Source: Haplomitrium mnioides (lineage: Eukaryota; Marchantiophyta; Haplomitriopsida; Calobryales). Taken from it: a stretch of DNA of 59,251 nucleotides. The position numbers and the translations under genes are program-made. Positions within the stretch are counted from its first letter, which is position 1. Every line of letters starts with the position of its first letter. Shown one piece after another: positions 22,540 through 32,729 of this stretch. The stretch is taken from positions 42,730 through 101,980 of the forward strand of contig JBNGIS010034392.1 in the NCBI GenBank assembly GCA_049999725.1, given 5' to 3'. The notes under the pieces were generated by a model that was not told the DNA's origin, ran no database searches, and worked only from the letters and a program-made list of their open reading frames with translations.

Positions 22540-23160
22540 TTATAAGACAATTGTAGTGTTTTGCTAAGACTTGTTATAGCAAAAGCCTTGACATATTTCA
22601 AATGTTTTGAGAATGTGTTGAATGTTTGATTGACTTGATCATTAGTATGACTGACCATGAGAAATCCCACCTTGATTTTTCAGAAACATTTTTGGCGATA
22701 AGGAGACTAAGATATCCAAAAAAGATGGAATTCTTATTCTCTCGTGTCGTATTGTCCAACTAAAGATAGAAGGTGGGAGGCAACGACCCTTAAAAGTCAC
22801 ACAATGTTCTATTTAGAATTGTAGCCATCAAATTAGAGTTGCTTCTCAAGTTCTCGTAGGTTAAAAAGACCCTCGAAGAAAGAGTATGGTTGAATATTAA
22901 CGTACCAACAATATGCTCACCCACCAAATAATCTTCATCGATGTTTTTTAGTGGTGAAGGCTAGTGTGGAATTGTTGTTTTCTTTTGGTCAATTCCACCA
23001 ATCACAATGCCCAAGTACTTTTAACCATTGGTATAACATTTTCCTCGATAGTTTGCAAGTTTTGTTCTTTCTTCATTTGTTAGTTATGATGAAGAAACAA
23101 TTGGCAATTATATTTGGCGGCATCATCTAAAAATGCCAAAAAGATAAAAATAGTTTTGTG
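22540..23160 (-). pseudogene. DUF7869-like transposase core domain (copy B)
   Basis: The minus strand reads FLDDAAKYNCQLFLHHN, NIDEDYLVGEHIVGTLIF, then LPPTFYLQLDNTTRENKN, SIFFGYLSLLIAKNV and VGFLMVSHTNDQVNQTFNTF, and closes FAITSLSKTLQLSYK before the right terminus. This LQLDN..REN.N, GYL..L(V/I)..., GHTH.D.(V/I)(D/N)Q.F(S/N) series is what I recall as DUF7869, found in many transposon-like proteins of early land plants, algae and animals. An RNase H-like transposase fold is my inference. Frameshifts (near 22790 and 22660) break it. The sequence stops exactly where copy C resumes (FTIMSLRKALQLSYNPKL), showing a deletion of the C-terminal part. Confidence 0.72.
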
Positions 23161-23960
23161 AAACATGTCTTGATGTCTCAAATTTTAAGAGATAACTTCA
23201 AGCACAAAGAATATTCAAATCATTGTTAACATATGTTTTAAACACACTAGTTGAAAACTAAAAATAAAGATTCAAAGTCTAGTTTGTACTCTTGAAATGT
23301 AGGAGAGTCAAAATAACGTTCACAACAACTAGGTGACTTTAAAGAAACAAAGGCCACTAGTTTGTCTTTTACTCAACATGTGCAAGAGATTCCACAAGAG
23401 AAAATCAAGATTTGTGCATTTGGGATCACAAACTTGAACTTGAATTTCAACTCTAGCATTGACTCTATACTGAGTATAGGATTCAAAGAAACAATGACAA
23501 AACCTATGTACACATAGTATCAAAAGCAAACACATCAATACCTTCACTTGGTTTGATTGTAGTCTCGACTAGAATTGAAAGAAACAAGAACAAAACCCAT
23601 GTGCGGATAGGGTCACAAACAACCAAAACAATTCTTGATCTCATGTACCTTAGGTTGGGCCTTAGATTGAAAGCAAAAATAGCTAAACTCGGTGTGCGTC
23701 TAAGATCACAACCAACAATCGAAACAATTTCCACGCTTTATTTGACTCTTGACATGCTTTGGATTCAAATTAAAAGCAATAAACCTTATGCAAACATAGA
23801 GTCTTACCTTAAAACTGGAGTTGGTATGGGTTTTTTTACTCAAACCTCATTTAATAAACAAATAAAAAAAATCAATATCTTGTTGCACTAAGTTTTAGAA
23901 AGCTCAACATCTCCAAAACTAAGCTTTGACTCTAGTTAAAAAAACATCATAATAACCACA
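23161..23960. repeat. Long-period palindrome array, probable intron of the transposase-like gene (copy B)
   Basis: From about 23440 to 23860 (minus strand) diverged units of about 75-110 bp each contain a CTATGYGCACATAGG-like palindrome (CTATCCGCACATGGG, CTATGTGTACATAGG, CTATGTTTGCATAAGG) followed by TTTTG and GCTTT.AATTTGAATCC. It matches 41480-41755 of copy C. No frame is conserved, and its position between N-terminal and core coding parts suggests an intron. Confidence 0.6.
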
Positions 23961-23964
23961 AGTT

Positions 23965-25016
23965 TCAAAAGAGAAGAAATGTATTACTTTTGTGAGACTC
24001 CAAGACAGATGTCAGATTGAGCTTTTCCTCCACAAAGCTCTCGCCATGATGGACTTTTGGCAGAGACTCGTCATGTAAAGTATTTACCCATTTAGGTTTT
24101 TGCCTAGATAAAGAACTCTTGTGTTTTGTCAGTTGATTGGGTCTATAGACGAATCCAAGCATCAAAGATAAAGCAGTATCTTTAAGATCTTGTGCATCAT
24201 CAAAAACATTTTTTGTTGTCTTGAAATATATTTTGGATCTATGTGGACTACCTTGAGATGTAGGAGAATTGGACCTCGCCAAAACAAGATCTTCATCAAA
24301 ATATTGAGTAGAAGGAAAAGTCTTTTCTAAAATAATTGGTGCTCTTAATAATAACTCCAAAGAAAATTTAAGTGAGTGAGATTCTTTGCTTGAATCATTG
24401 CCTAAACTTCTTCCAAAAGATTTTTGTTTCTAGAGAATATTCATTTAGATGTCCAAATTGCTTAGAATTTACTAATTGCTTGAGTGGTGCCAATGGAGAT
24501 AAAGTATCGCCTTCCAAATTGAAGCAACCATATAATTCTTTGCAGATATTCTCTTTTAAACAAATAGATTTGGGTCTTGAACATTGTTGCATCATTTGAT
24601 GTTAATGAAGAAAGATCCACAACCTTCTCGAGATTGTGATTTGAATGTTTGTTTATTGACTTGTTGGAGTAATCACCAGAAGGAGTAAAATTTGATTGCT
24701 TGACTTGCAAGAAAGATCCGCTATGTGCAGAAGGTTGAGTTTTGGATCCTATGCGCACATTAAGTTCACTCCTTCATCCTATGCACGTATTACGTTCACT
24801 CACTCGATCTTCTTCTGTTGATATATCTTTTTCAACAACTCACATTTTTTTTCCCAAAATACTTGCCATCACACTATACGCTTTAGGTACTCCAAAGCTT
24901 CTCTATTTAGAACAATGATTTGAAACAATCTCCAATTTATAACCCAAAGTGACACTTTTTTTAGAACATCAATCTTGAAATTCTAATCACTTCTTGGCTT
25001 TAAATACTCTAGCCAT
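23965..25016 (-). pseudogene. DUF7869-like transposase N-terminal region (copy B)
   Basis: It starts at an ATG on the minus strand at 25016 (ATGGCTAGAGTATTT), the counterpart of 39728 in copy C. The text shared with copy C includes GSKTQPSAHSGSFLQVKQ vs GFKTQLSTRLRSLLSVKW, HNLEKVVDLSS vs QNFQMVVDLSS, RAPIILEKTFP vs KALIMLQKNFP, DDAQDLKDTALSLMLGFVY vs DDVQDLQHDELSPMAGFVY, and LHDESLPKVHHGESFVEEKL vs CENSLRKVHHDESFVKKKL. This part is low in known motifs and probably disordered. Copy B lacks the Cys-containing segment that copy C keeps at 40860-41390. It is broken by stops at several points. Confidence 0.7.
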
Positions 25017-25473
25017 TTAAAAATAATAATCAAAAACTGAAAATTTGAAGAAGGTGTTTAAGTAGATATTCTTGGTTCATGACAGTATACAAAAAATATG
25101 GATTTTTGGAGAAAATTTCACAAAATGACAAAATAGTGAAAATTCTGTCAAGGAAACGGACAACAATTTGAAAAGATGAAAACAAGCAATGTTTTGTATA
25201 CAAATATTTTTTCCCCCATTCAAATCTATGTGTTAAGAGCTCCGTGAATCATTTTTTGGTGGGAAAATGCCTTTTTTTATATTTGAGTATGAAAAAAGCG
25301 AGAATGGAAAGCTTCTTTCCATTGTTGCAAAGCTACTTTCAAATTAATGTTTTTTGGTTGTGCTCATTTTCATTTTTTCTTGTGATTTGGCCTATTTTCG
25401 CCTTTCAGTTTTTGTGATCTTTTTATTGTACATTTTCACCCTCTTTTTTTCACTAATTTCCACATTAGAGAAA
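25017..25473. promoter_or_regulatory. Divergent spacer between the two TIR-element genes (copy B)
   Basis: These 457 bp lie between the ATG of the transposase-like gene (25016, minus) and the ATG of the methyltransferase gene (25474, plus). It is AT-rich with T runs; both start codons are kept at the same place in copy C. It is the only non-coding stretch between the two genes, so it likely holds both promoters. I see no certain TATA box. Confidence 0.55.
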
Positions 25474-25860
25474 ATGGCATCTCACGTCACTGCTCCAAGG
25501 CTGGCACAATCAAAGCCTTATCGGTATGCCAATGTTTTGAAGACACTAGAGCCAAACAAATTAGCCAATGAATGGCTAGTTTGTTGTGGAACCATCATAG
25601 ACATTGATCATCACCTTCACCTATTCCAAGGTAAAGGTGAAAAATTTAGCATGGGCATTTTGGTCCAGGTTACGATGACTCGTGAGGGGCATAGAGCCCA
25701 CATTGGGCTACTTGTGCACTCATAAGAGAGAATCAATCTATTCAAGATATCTCCCAAGAAGATATGCTTCAATAAAATGAAGTTGAAAGATTCATTCACC
25801 AACGATTTACAAGAGGCGTACAAGGACAACAAGGCAACAACTTGTAGTTTCGTTCTTTTT
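25474..25860 (+). pseudogene. Methyltransferase gene exon 1 (copy B)
   Basis: The start ATG follows TTAGAGAAA; copy C has the same context (TTGAGAAAATGACATC). The protein opens MASHVTAPRLAQSKPYRYAN and continues VLKTLEPNKLANEWLVCCGT, where copy C has LDVLKVLEPE and EWLLCCGTMKDI. A stop after GLLVHS (25723-25725) breaks the frame; conserved text goes on (INLFKISPKKICF, FTNDLQEAYKDNKATT). I do not recognise the domain; about 125 residues. Conservation of protein text at two loci and linkage to exons 2 and 3 on the same strand support it as the first exon. The donor looks like a GC-type site (AAGGCAA) and is not certain. Confidence 0.6.
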
Positions 25861-25879
25861 CACTAGTGTCTAGCTTATT

Positions 25880-26130
25880 TTGCCTTCCAATGTCCATATG
25901 CTCATGGACTCTAAAATCCATGTAGGCATAGACTCCAAGGTCCATGCGCGTATAGACTCCCTCGTCATTACGTACAAGAACTCCAAGGTCTAGGTGCGCA
26001 AGGACTATAGACTCCAGACGCGCTTGGACTCATGGGTTATTATACGCATGGGCTCTTAGGTCCCTATCCACAAGGACCCTTGACTCGTTGCACGCTTGGA
26101 TCCAATGCACATATGGACCATGGTCATTAT
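25880..26130. repeat. Palindrome array in methyltransferase intron 1 (copy B)
   Basis: About nine units of 22-30 bp of the type GTCCATGCGCGTATAGACTC are visible (GTCCATATGCTCATGGAC at 25890-25907 is nearly palindromic). The counterpart in copy C lies at 38640-38895. It contributes nothing to coding. Confidence 0.8.
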
Positions 26131-26264
26131 TGTGTAATGTCTCGGGGTCATTAGGAGCAATGTCAACTAGTATTTTGGAGAAATAGCAATGTTCTTTCTT
26201 GTTTATATTTTTCACTAACAGTCTTTGACTCTTTCTTATTTCTTATTTTCAAATTTCTTAATTT

Positions 26265-27720
26265 TTATCTGACTTTGTCAACGCTACCCGGATGCAAAGC
26301 AACTGGAGAGAGAGATTTCATAAAATTTGCGTTCAGCTTAAAGTTTTTGAAAGTGAAGCAAGATTTAAGCTTGGCATAATGTTTGCCTCACCCTAGTATA
26401 GCAAGATTCACCATGATAGCTATAGATGGACCATCAACTGCAAAGAAGAGGGAAGAAGTGGAGCTCGTGGAGGCTCTAAAAAAAATGAAATAGACATTGC
26501 CAAAGAAGAAGCCGGTGCCACCACCACCGATTGAGGAGGAACTTGTCTAGTTGCCTTCTCCGTTGAGCTCCTCAACTCTAGCACCATCATCCTCCTCGTC
26601 CAATAGCTCTGAGAAGGAAAGCAACCCATAGCCTATGCATCAGCATACATTAAGAGCAAAGAGGAAAGTGCACAAAGAGCTCCAAACATTTCAATAGAGA
26701 GAGCAGGTGGATCCTCAGATAATGTCTCAAGAAGACAAGAACAAGATTTGCGAGTCTAAAAATCAACAATGCAAAGCTTGTGAGAAAACAACAATAATCT
26801 GATTGGAAAACATGAATTTTACAAAACCTAGATTGAATAACTAAGGTTCATTCCATATTAGATGCTTGAAAAAAGATTTTGAAGAGCTTCTAGCGCACAA
26901 AATGCTCACCAACAAATGTGCGCGTTTATTCTTCATCGTTATTATGGATTTGAAATGCAGGTTAAGAAATAAGCTAGAGTTTGATATCAAAAACAAGTAT
27001 CGGTATGAGATTGCAAGAGCCAATCATAGTGCTGCTGCAAGGCAACTACTTATTGCAAAGTATGGAGCAAAGAATCTAATGCTTTCGCTTTGCAACTATT
27101 ATGTGTACGTAAGGCGCACACCAATGGAGCCCCAAACTTTTGCATTCAATGAAAATAGCGACCAATGGTACAAGCTTAAAATGACTTCAATTCAAAAGGT
27201 AAAACATTGACATCAAAGCTTTATAGAGAGCGGGATGGTATCATCCCAAAAACTAAAAAGAGAACTTGTGCTTGAGACTTTGGAGATCAAGCCAAAGTCA
27301 ACTCTTGAGAAGACAATCACTTCTCAAGATAATGGGTCCAGCTTGCCTTTAGAAGTAGAGAGCTATGGGAGTTGCAAAACAACATTTTTTCTTGGTGTGA
27401 GAAGAACCTTGTGAAAGGACACAAGCCCAAGGCCAAAGGTTCACTAAGAATAAAAGACATGAAGTGGACATCTAAGAGGTTCTTTCAAGGTCTTCTTGAT
27501 GAAATCAAAATTTCAGTTTTGAAACGAGTGGAAGCCAAAGAGTTTTCAATTGCAGAAATGTCTCATGAGCTAAAAAAGGATAAGGTTTTGGTAGTCATGG
27601 TGAAATCTTTTTTCTTAGAAGTTTGTTGTAGTTCGCAAGAGGATGCTAAGATGGGACATCCCATCCATATGGAGGAAATCAAAGATATCCTCCTTCTATT
27701 CAAGTTTTGAGAAATTGTTG
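26265..27720 (+). pseudogene. Methyltransferase gene exon 2, unknown domain (copy B)
   Basis: In order: DFIKFAFSLKFLKVKQDL, a basic/acidic stretch AKKREEVELVEA (copy C has AKKRKVVELVKA, which contains a KKRKV nuclear-localisation-like string), a Pro/Ser-rich linker (PPPPIEEE, APSSSSSNSSEKES), then a globular-looking part: NKYRYEIARANHSAAARQLL, AKYGAKNLMLSLCNYYVYV, QWYKLKMTSIQKVK, SQKLKRELVLETLEIKPKST, DMKWTSKRFFQGLLDEIKIS, EMSHELKKDKVLVVMVKS. It ends at a consensus donor, TTG|GTAAGT, at 27720. The open stretches 26866-27210 and 27372-27710 are the best preserved. I recognise no family; a substrate-targeting or structural role is only a guess. Confidence 0.62.
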
Positions 27721-28182
27721 GTAAGTATTTATTTTTTTGCTAGGCAATTTGTTTTGTAAGAGTTTGTTTGAATTATTTGAAAACAAATCTCTTTGTCAAT
27801 TTTTTGTTCTTGTGCGCATGGACATTAAAGAGTCCAATGCGCGCATAGACTCTTTGATCTACACTCGCGTAGATTACACATCCATACGTGCATGGACTCA
27901 AGTGTTACTGCGCACAAAGACTCTTAAAGTCAAAGCATGCAAGGATTCTTAAGTCCATACGCGAATGGACTTTAGAGTCTATGCTTGTATGGACTTCAGA
28001 GTCTACGCACACAACAACTATGAAGTCAATGCGCACATGGATTCAAAAGTCCATGCATGCATAGACTCTAGTGTCAAAGCGTGCTAGGACTCTTAAGTCC
28101 TTGCACGCATAAACACTCTATTATTTTTGAATAAAAATTGTTGGTTTCCAAATTCTCCTTAATAAACTCCTCAATGCTTTTT
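27721..28182. repeat. Methyltransferase intron 2 with palindrome array (copy B)
   Basis: The intron begins GTAAGTATTT. Its array at 27811-28118 has about twelve units such as GTCCATGCATGCATAGACTC and GTCAATGCGCACATGGATTC. It ends before GGTGACAAAAC, the exon 3 start seen in copy A after a clean TTTTCAG acceptor; in copy B the acceptor has decayed to TTTTTTTAT. Confidence 0.75.
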
Positions 28183-28234
28183 TTATGGTGACAAAACACT
28201 CAGGAGGCAGCTTGCCCAAAAGTTGAGGGTGGCT

Positions 28235-30640
28235 GAGGAAATAAGAAAAAGATGCACATTACCCAATGGAAAGGAATTCGACTTACGATATAGAGGGAAA
28301 GGGGGTGAAAGTTTGGAGAAGCTATCCCAAAAAGGTGGCAACTGAGTTGGTTCTAATGGAAACCAAGGTTGCAAGGAGTCAGGCGCCAATTATAGGCGTC
28401 AAAGTCTAGTCTTCAAAGTACTCCGTCAAGCTTATATAGATGCAAACATGCAGTCGATAAATCAGACGCTCATTAAATAGTGACTCCGAGAGAGCAGTAG
28501 ATGAAACAACAATTCAAGCAATTCTTAAATAGGGGTAAAACAAGGATTCTAAAGAATTGGCAAAAGATGGAAAGGGCGACGCCAATATATAGACAAGTGA
28601 CTGAATAAGGACTCCAATATTTTGGATATTGACGAAGTGAGGACTATGATAGAATAGAAGGAGGGAGAAAAGCGGTGACTCTGATGGAATGGAGGTAAGA
28701 GGCAAAGCAATGACCATGATGGAATGGAGGTTGGAGGCGAAGCGGTGATTCTAATTGAATGAAGATAGGGGAATAAAGTGGTGACTCCAATAGAACGACA
28801 AGTAGAAGGAAAAGCGGTGATTTCGATAGAACAAATGTAGAGAGTGAAGCAGTGACTTCGATGGAACATTGATGGGGGAAACAAAGTAGTGACTTTGATG
28901 GAACGGAGATATCATTGGGTAGAGTTTTAAACCATAGGCTAAAGGGGAGAACCTGGTGGCAGGCTTAGTCTGACAATCATTATCGGACACAAAAGAAAAA
29001 AAATTCAGGGAGACTATCGGGTTAGGGGATGATGTCACAGGTTGTCGTGAGCAACATTCCAACTTCCCAGTTGAAAACAGCATTGGGCAGCAGTGAAGGA
29101 TTGGATAAAAGGTGGAACCGTTGAAAGATTGTAAGGACCAGCAGTCCAAAAGCAAGCCGAAGAGATGTCGGGACCTAGGGATAAGAAGAAGAGAGGCTTC
29201 AGACCTATGGTAAAGACAAAGAGAAATAAGAGGGACATATGGGTAAAAGATAGGCACTACATGACAATCTCCCAACCGAAATGCAAGCCCAATGGACGGT
29301 AACTTAGTTTGTGCACCATATGCTGTAACCCACATAACTCAAATGCACCTTTTACAAACACAGATAAGAGGAATCACACCACACAAAGCTTGACTTCCTT
29401 TTTCTAGACTGAGTCCTTTTTCTTTAGGCTCTCTTCACACCCAAAGAATAGACACTAAGAGAAACATGTAAAATAAGGAGCCAAACCAATTTTGCTAAGG
29501 ATGGCCTTCTTGCAAGCCTCAACATCCAGATCAATCTCGCAAGAGAGCAATATAGAACACATAAGTAGATGCACTGATAAAACAGGTGAAAAAACACATA
29601 CACACTACTACCTCAACTGCGCAATGGGAGCGTCACCATTAGAACCACTCAATGAACTTAGAAGCAAATTTCCGACAACACATGCCTTCCATAAGAACTA
29701 TACATAAGGTTGACACCAACATTTTTCCAAGCTGATTCAACACCACAACATCACTTACACACATGATTGGACTTCTCTTTTGTATGATTTTTCAATAACT
29801 CTCTCTTGCTTCCTATCAGCAAACGTTCTAGTATTAAAAAATACACCGAATTAACTGCCCAAACATAGGCAGGATCATACTTGCCTCACAACCTCTACAA
29901 AACTTCTTCAGTTTCTCTCAATCCATACATGAGTAACCCCTTCTCCATATTTCTACTCCATATCTCTATAGCATGTGAGAAAGAGAGTGAAAGAGAGTTC
30001 TCGCTAACATTTATTTGCTATCTTCAATTCCCAAAAAAGAAAATATTTTCCCGCTGCACTACTCATTCAAATGCTCTTTGATTTTCCTCATCAGATTGTC
30101 ACCATCTTCCTTGTCTAGTATCACTATTTCCATCTTGATGTTATTGACAAGTACCTTGACCAAGTCTCGACCGTTGGTGAACCTGATTTCCTAATCTTCT
30201 CTTGCGCTCCATAGACGATTACTTGACTTTGTCATTACAACATATAAAATAGACTACCAACAACCCAAAAAAAAGAAAGGACATAAAACCATCCCACAAC
30301 TTCTTTCTAGAATTTTCTCACCATATTTAGATCAACCATTTTTTTTGGACTTTATTGATAGTCTACTTTCTTGATCCTAGTTGGTTTGCATGAAACCATA
30401 CTTGCCATCTACACATTTATTTGAGTCTAGCTTAAAGCATAAGCTCTACTATAACAAAATAAAACTATTACAAAATCAGTCCTATTTTCCTGTTCGTTGA
30501 AGGTGTTGAAGAGTTGATAACTCGTTGATATAGATCTTGAGCCTTTGTAATTCTTTATGTAGATCCAATTCTCTTGAAGATACGTTGATGTAGATCTGAT
30601 TAGATTCTTCTCGTGTCTTTTATGCTTCTTTTATAATACA
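28235..30640. mobile_element. Insertion inside methyltransferase exon 3 (copy B)
   Basis: Copies A and C are continuous across this point, so about 2.4 kb entered copy B later. It holds the minisatellite at 28380-28910 and unassigned sequence after it. A short stretch (CCAACTTCCCAGTTGAAAAC, 29061-29080) resembles 44210-44230 of the large insert in the gypsy-5 LTR (CAACTTCCCAGTTGACTGCG), so part may be an LTR of that family. No coding domain or clear terminal repeat was found. Boundaries are approximate. Confidence 0.5.
28380..28910. repeat. Minisatellite, GATGGAATGGAGGT...AAGCGGTGACTC unit
   Basis: About ten diverged units of roughly 45-60 bp, with the recurring words GATGGAA(T/C), GGAGG, GA(A/G)GC, AAGCGGTGA and (C/T)T(C/T)(T/C)GAT. 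Long frames on the minus strand (28751-29335, 28549-28884) come from the repeat: their proteins are periodic Ser/Phe/Ile/His strings. Confidence 0.75.
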
Positions 30641-31846
30641 TTTCTTCCCACTCTTCTATCGTAACACCTACCCTCTTGCTATTTTGCTCCACTGTTAGAA
30701 AGCCAGAGAGTGAAGGTCAAATCAACAAAATGAAGTTGTTGTCCCTCTAGTTGAAGGAAAGACCCAAGAACAAGACCAAGACTTGTAGTCCTATGTTAAC
30801 TAACTCATGTGATGTATTAGCAAATCCACAGGGAGTCCGATGCACAACAACTAAAGAGGTTGGTGAAACCAAGAAGTTTCACTTTAGTAATTGCTGACAT
30901 TCCTTACGATCACAATCTTAATAAAAGTTAGCATGACGACTCTGAGCCCTTCAACAAAGATGATATTTTTGATATAATCCTCTCTATTGCAGCCATTTCT
31001 ACTTTAGATTTTTTTGTCTTTTATAGTAATTCATTTTTCACAACAATTCGACATCATCGAAGATGCGCTTTTGGATGTTTGTTGTACTATCGATCACGAT
31101 ATTTGGCAAAGTTTTGTTTTGATTTTTTTTGTTTTAGTTTATCTTGTTTCTTTTTTAATTAGTTTTTATTCAATCCCTTATTTATTTGTTTTGATTACTA
31201 CAAAGACCAAACCAACATACATTATTTGGTTGGTTCCAGAATTGCACACAATCATGAGTATTGGACTGCAAGATAATGGAGAAAGAAGAGCAAACAGAAC
31301 ATGAAGCTCTTCAACCTACAATCTGAAGATGCAATTGGCTGTCTTCGACAAATAATACTAAGCATTTTTGGTTTTTCAACCATTTTTGCCAAATTAAAAC
31401 ATCTAGAAGATGATGCTTATTCATGTGTTGCAAAAGCCGAAGGCTTTGCACAATTTTTTATCAACCACTTGTCTTCAGAGCAAGATTGGATACTTGATCT
31501 TGCTCTAGATCGAGCACATGCTTTGTCTGTGCTCTCAAGTTGATGTGGAATTGTAGCGCTATAGAATATGATAGATTTTTAGTCTATTTATATTCCACAA
31601 CGAGTTTTGACGATGGCTTATTTGCCATCCGATGTCACCAAATCCTAGATTGTATATGCGTACTATAAGAAGCTTGTTCCTTCTTATATTATTGGTGTTT
31701 CTGGTAAATATGTAGCAATTTCAGGGACTTGAAAGTCTCAACAAGATCATTTTGTGATTGGAGATACCCAAGATTCTCAGTTTGTTGATTTGGATGAGAC
31801 CATTCCTCATAAAGAGGGTAAGACTGAAGTTGAACATGTAGAGTGA

Positions 31847-32729
31847 TGTATATTATGGAAATAATAAAGTATTTTCCTAAGAAAAAAATCTTGTGTACAA
31901 TCTTTTTTTAGTTTAGTAAGATCTTTGTTCTTTTAACACTCAAGATAAAAGTTATTAAGTACCCTCTTGGCGATCTCTTTTCGTTTGATAAATGATTTTT
32001 GAATAAAAATTCTTGTTATTTATAAAAGTAAGCAAGGAAGTCTATAGTGGCATGGACATTCCTATTAAACTGATTTATATTTTTGCACAAATTTTCTTCA
32101 ATCATGAGTTTTTTTTGGTTGTGTGCATATTACATTCATTACAATCTTGAATTACGATATCATACTACATTTGGAAATTCATGTGTTTGAGTTACTAGTG
32201 ATTGATTGCATACGTGCATATGAGTATCACATTGATTTTGATGAAAGAGATCATCGTTTTATAACATGCAAGCTTGAAATCTATGCAAGCATAGCTCTTC
32301 TTTTGTTTTTATCTCATACGTAAGTAACTAGAAGTTCAAAGCATGTCTTTGCATATTAGAAATTTATATGTTAGTGCTTACTGGAAAACTATTATTTTTT
32401 GGATTTTGTATCTGAAAAGTCTTCTAAAAATGATAAGAAAAAATTAGAATATGACTATTAAACTTTAGCATGTTTTTTCAATATTCTCTCTTGTTTGGTT
32501 GTACTATAATATAACATTTTAAATTTTCTTATCAAATATTAAGTATAAAGTTTTTTTTCCAAAATATAGTAAGTATCTGAATTTTGTAAATGTTAAGTTT
32601 AAGATTTTTTTTAATAGAAAAATTCACAACTATAAAAAATGTAACTTTTAAAGCAGAAATTTGAAAAAAAAATCAATGCGAAATATAACAAGAACTCAGT
32701 ACCAATTCCTAGTTCAAAGCAACATTTGT
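31847..32729. repeat. Methyltransferase-side terminal region of copy B
   Basis: This is very AT-rich sequence between the methyltransferase stop and the TIR. Inverted, its last 150 bp align with the first 150 bp of copy A (TTTGAACTAGGAATTGGTAC against TTTGAACAAGGAAGTACTAC, then GTTATATTTCGCATTGAT against GTTGTATTTTGCACTGAT). No gene. Confidence 0.65.

Larger units (their letters stand above)
28183..31846 (+). pseudogene. Beta-class DNA methyltransferase-like exon 3 (copy B), interrupted by an insertion
   Basis: The exon starts GDKTLRRQLAQKL at 28183, is cut by a foreign block (about 28235-30640) and resumes with PLAILLH. Then come ADIPYDHNL (motif IV; copies A and C have DIPYKYNL and DIPYAYNL), FVIIHFSQQFDIIEDALLDV, GSRIAHNHEYW, and the 80-codon open piece 31301-31543: MKLFNLQSEDAIGCLRQI, KLKHLEDDA, FFINHLSSEQDWILDL. 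Downstream frames keep ALKL, AIEYD and YIPQRVLTM, and the tail ends DETIPHKEGKTEVEHVE at 31846. Order IV then I is beta-class. Stops and frameshifts disable it. Bacterial relatives of this fold make 4mC or 6mA. Confidence 0.7.
22296..32729 (+). mobile_element. TIR methyltransferase element, copy B (10.4 kb)
   Basis: Inserted in copia-2 integrase. The left end (CTACCTTGAACCATGAAC) and right end (AGGAATTGG... read inverted as GCTTTGAACTAGGAA) are diverged forms of the TIR seen exactly in copy C. Reading left to right: transposase-like gene on minus (22540-25016), spacer, then the methyltransferase gene on + (25474-31846), then terminal sequence. Compared with copy C it lacks the C-terminal third of the transposase-like gene and about 550 bp of its N-terminal exon, and it has gained a 2.4 kb insertion inside methyltransferase exon 3. 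Exact ends are uncertain by a few bases and no clean target duplication was found. Confidence 0.8.

Noticed and set aside
25880-28118. Regularly spaced palindromic repeats resembling a CRISPR array
   Set aside because: Units are diverged, spacers are repeat-derived and short, there are no cas genes, and the context is a plant transposon intron.
28549-29335. Long minus-strand frames (111 and 194 codons) that look like genes
   Set aside because: They run through the GATGGAATGGAGG minisatellite and its flank; the proteins are periodic and have no counterpart in copies A or C.
22296-32729. A clean target-site duplication for copy B
   Set aside because: Only T-run matches (TTT) are visible at the edges; the true ends have drifted, so no duplication is claimed.
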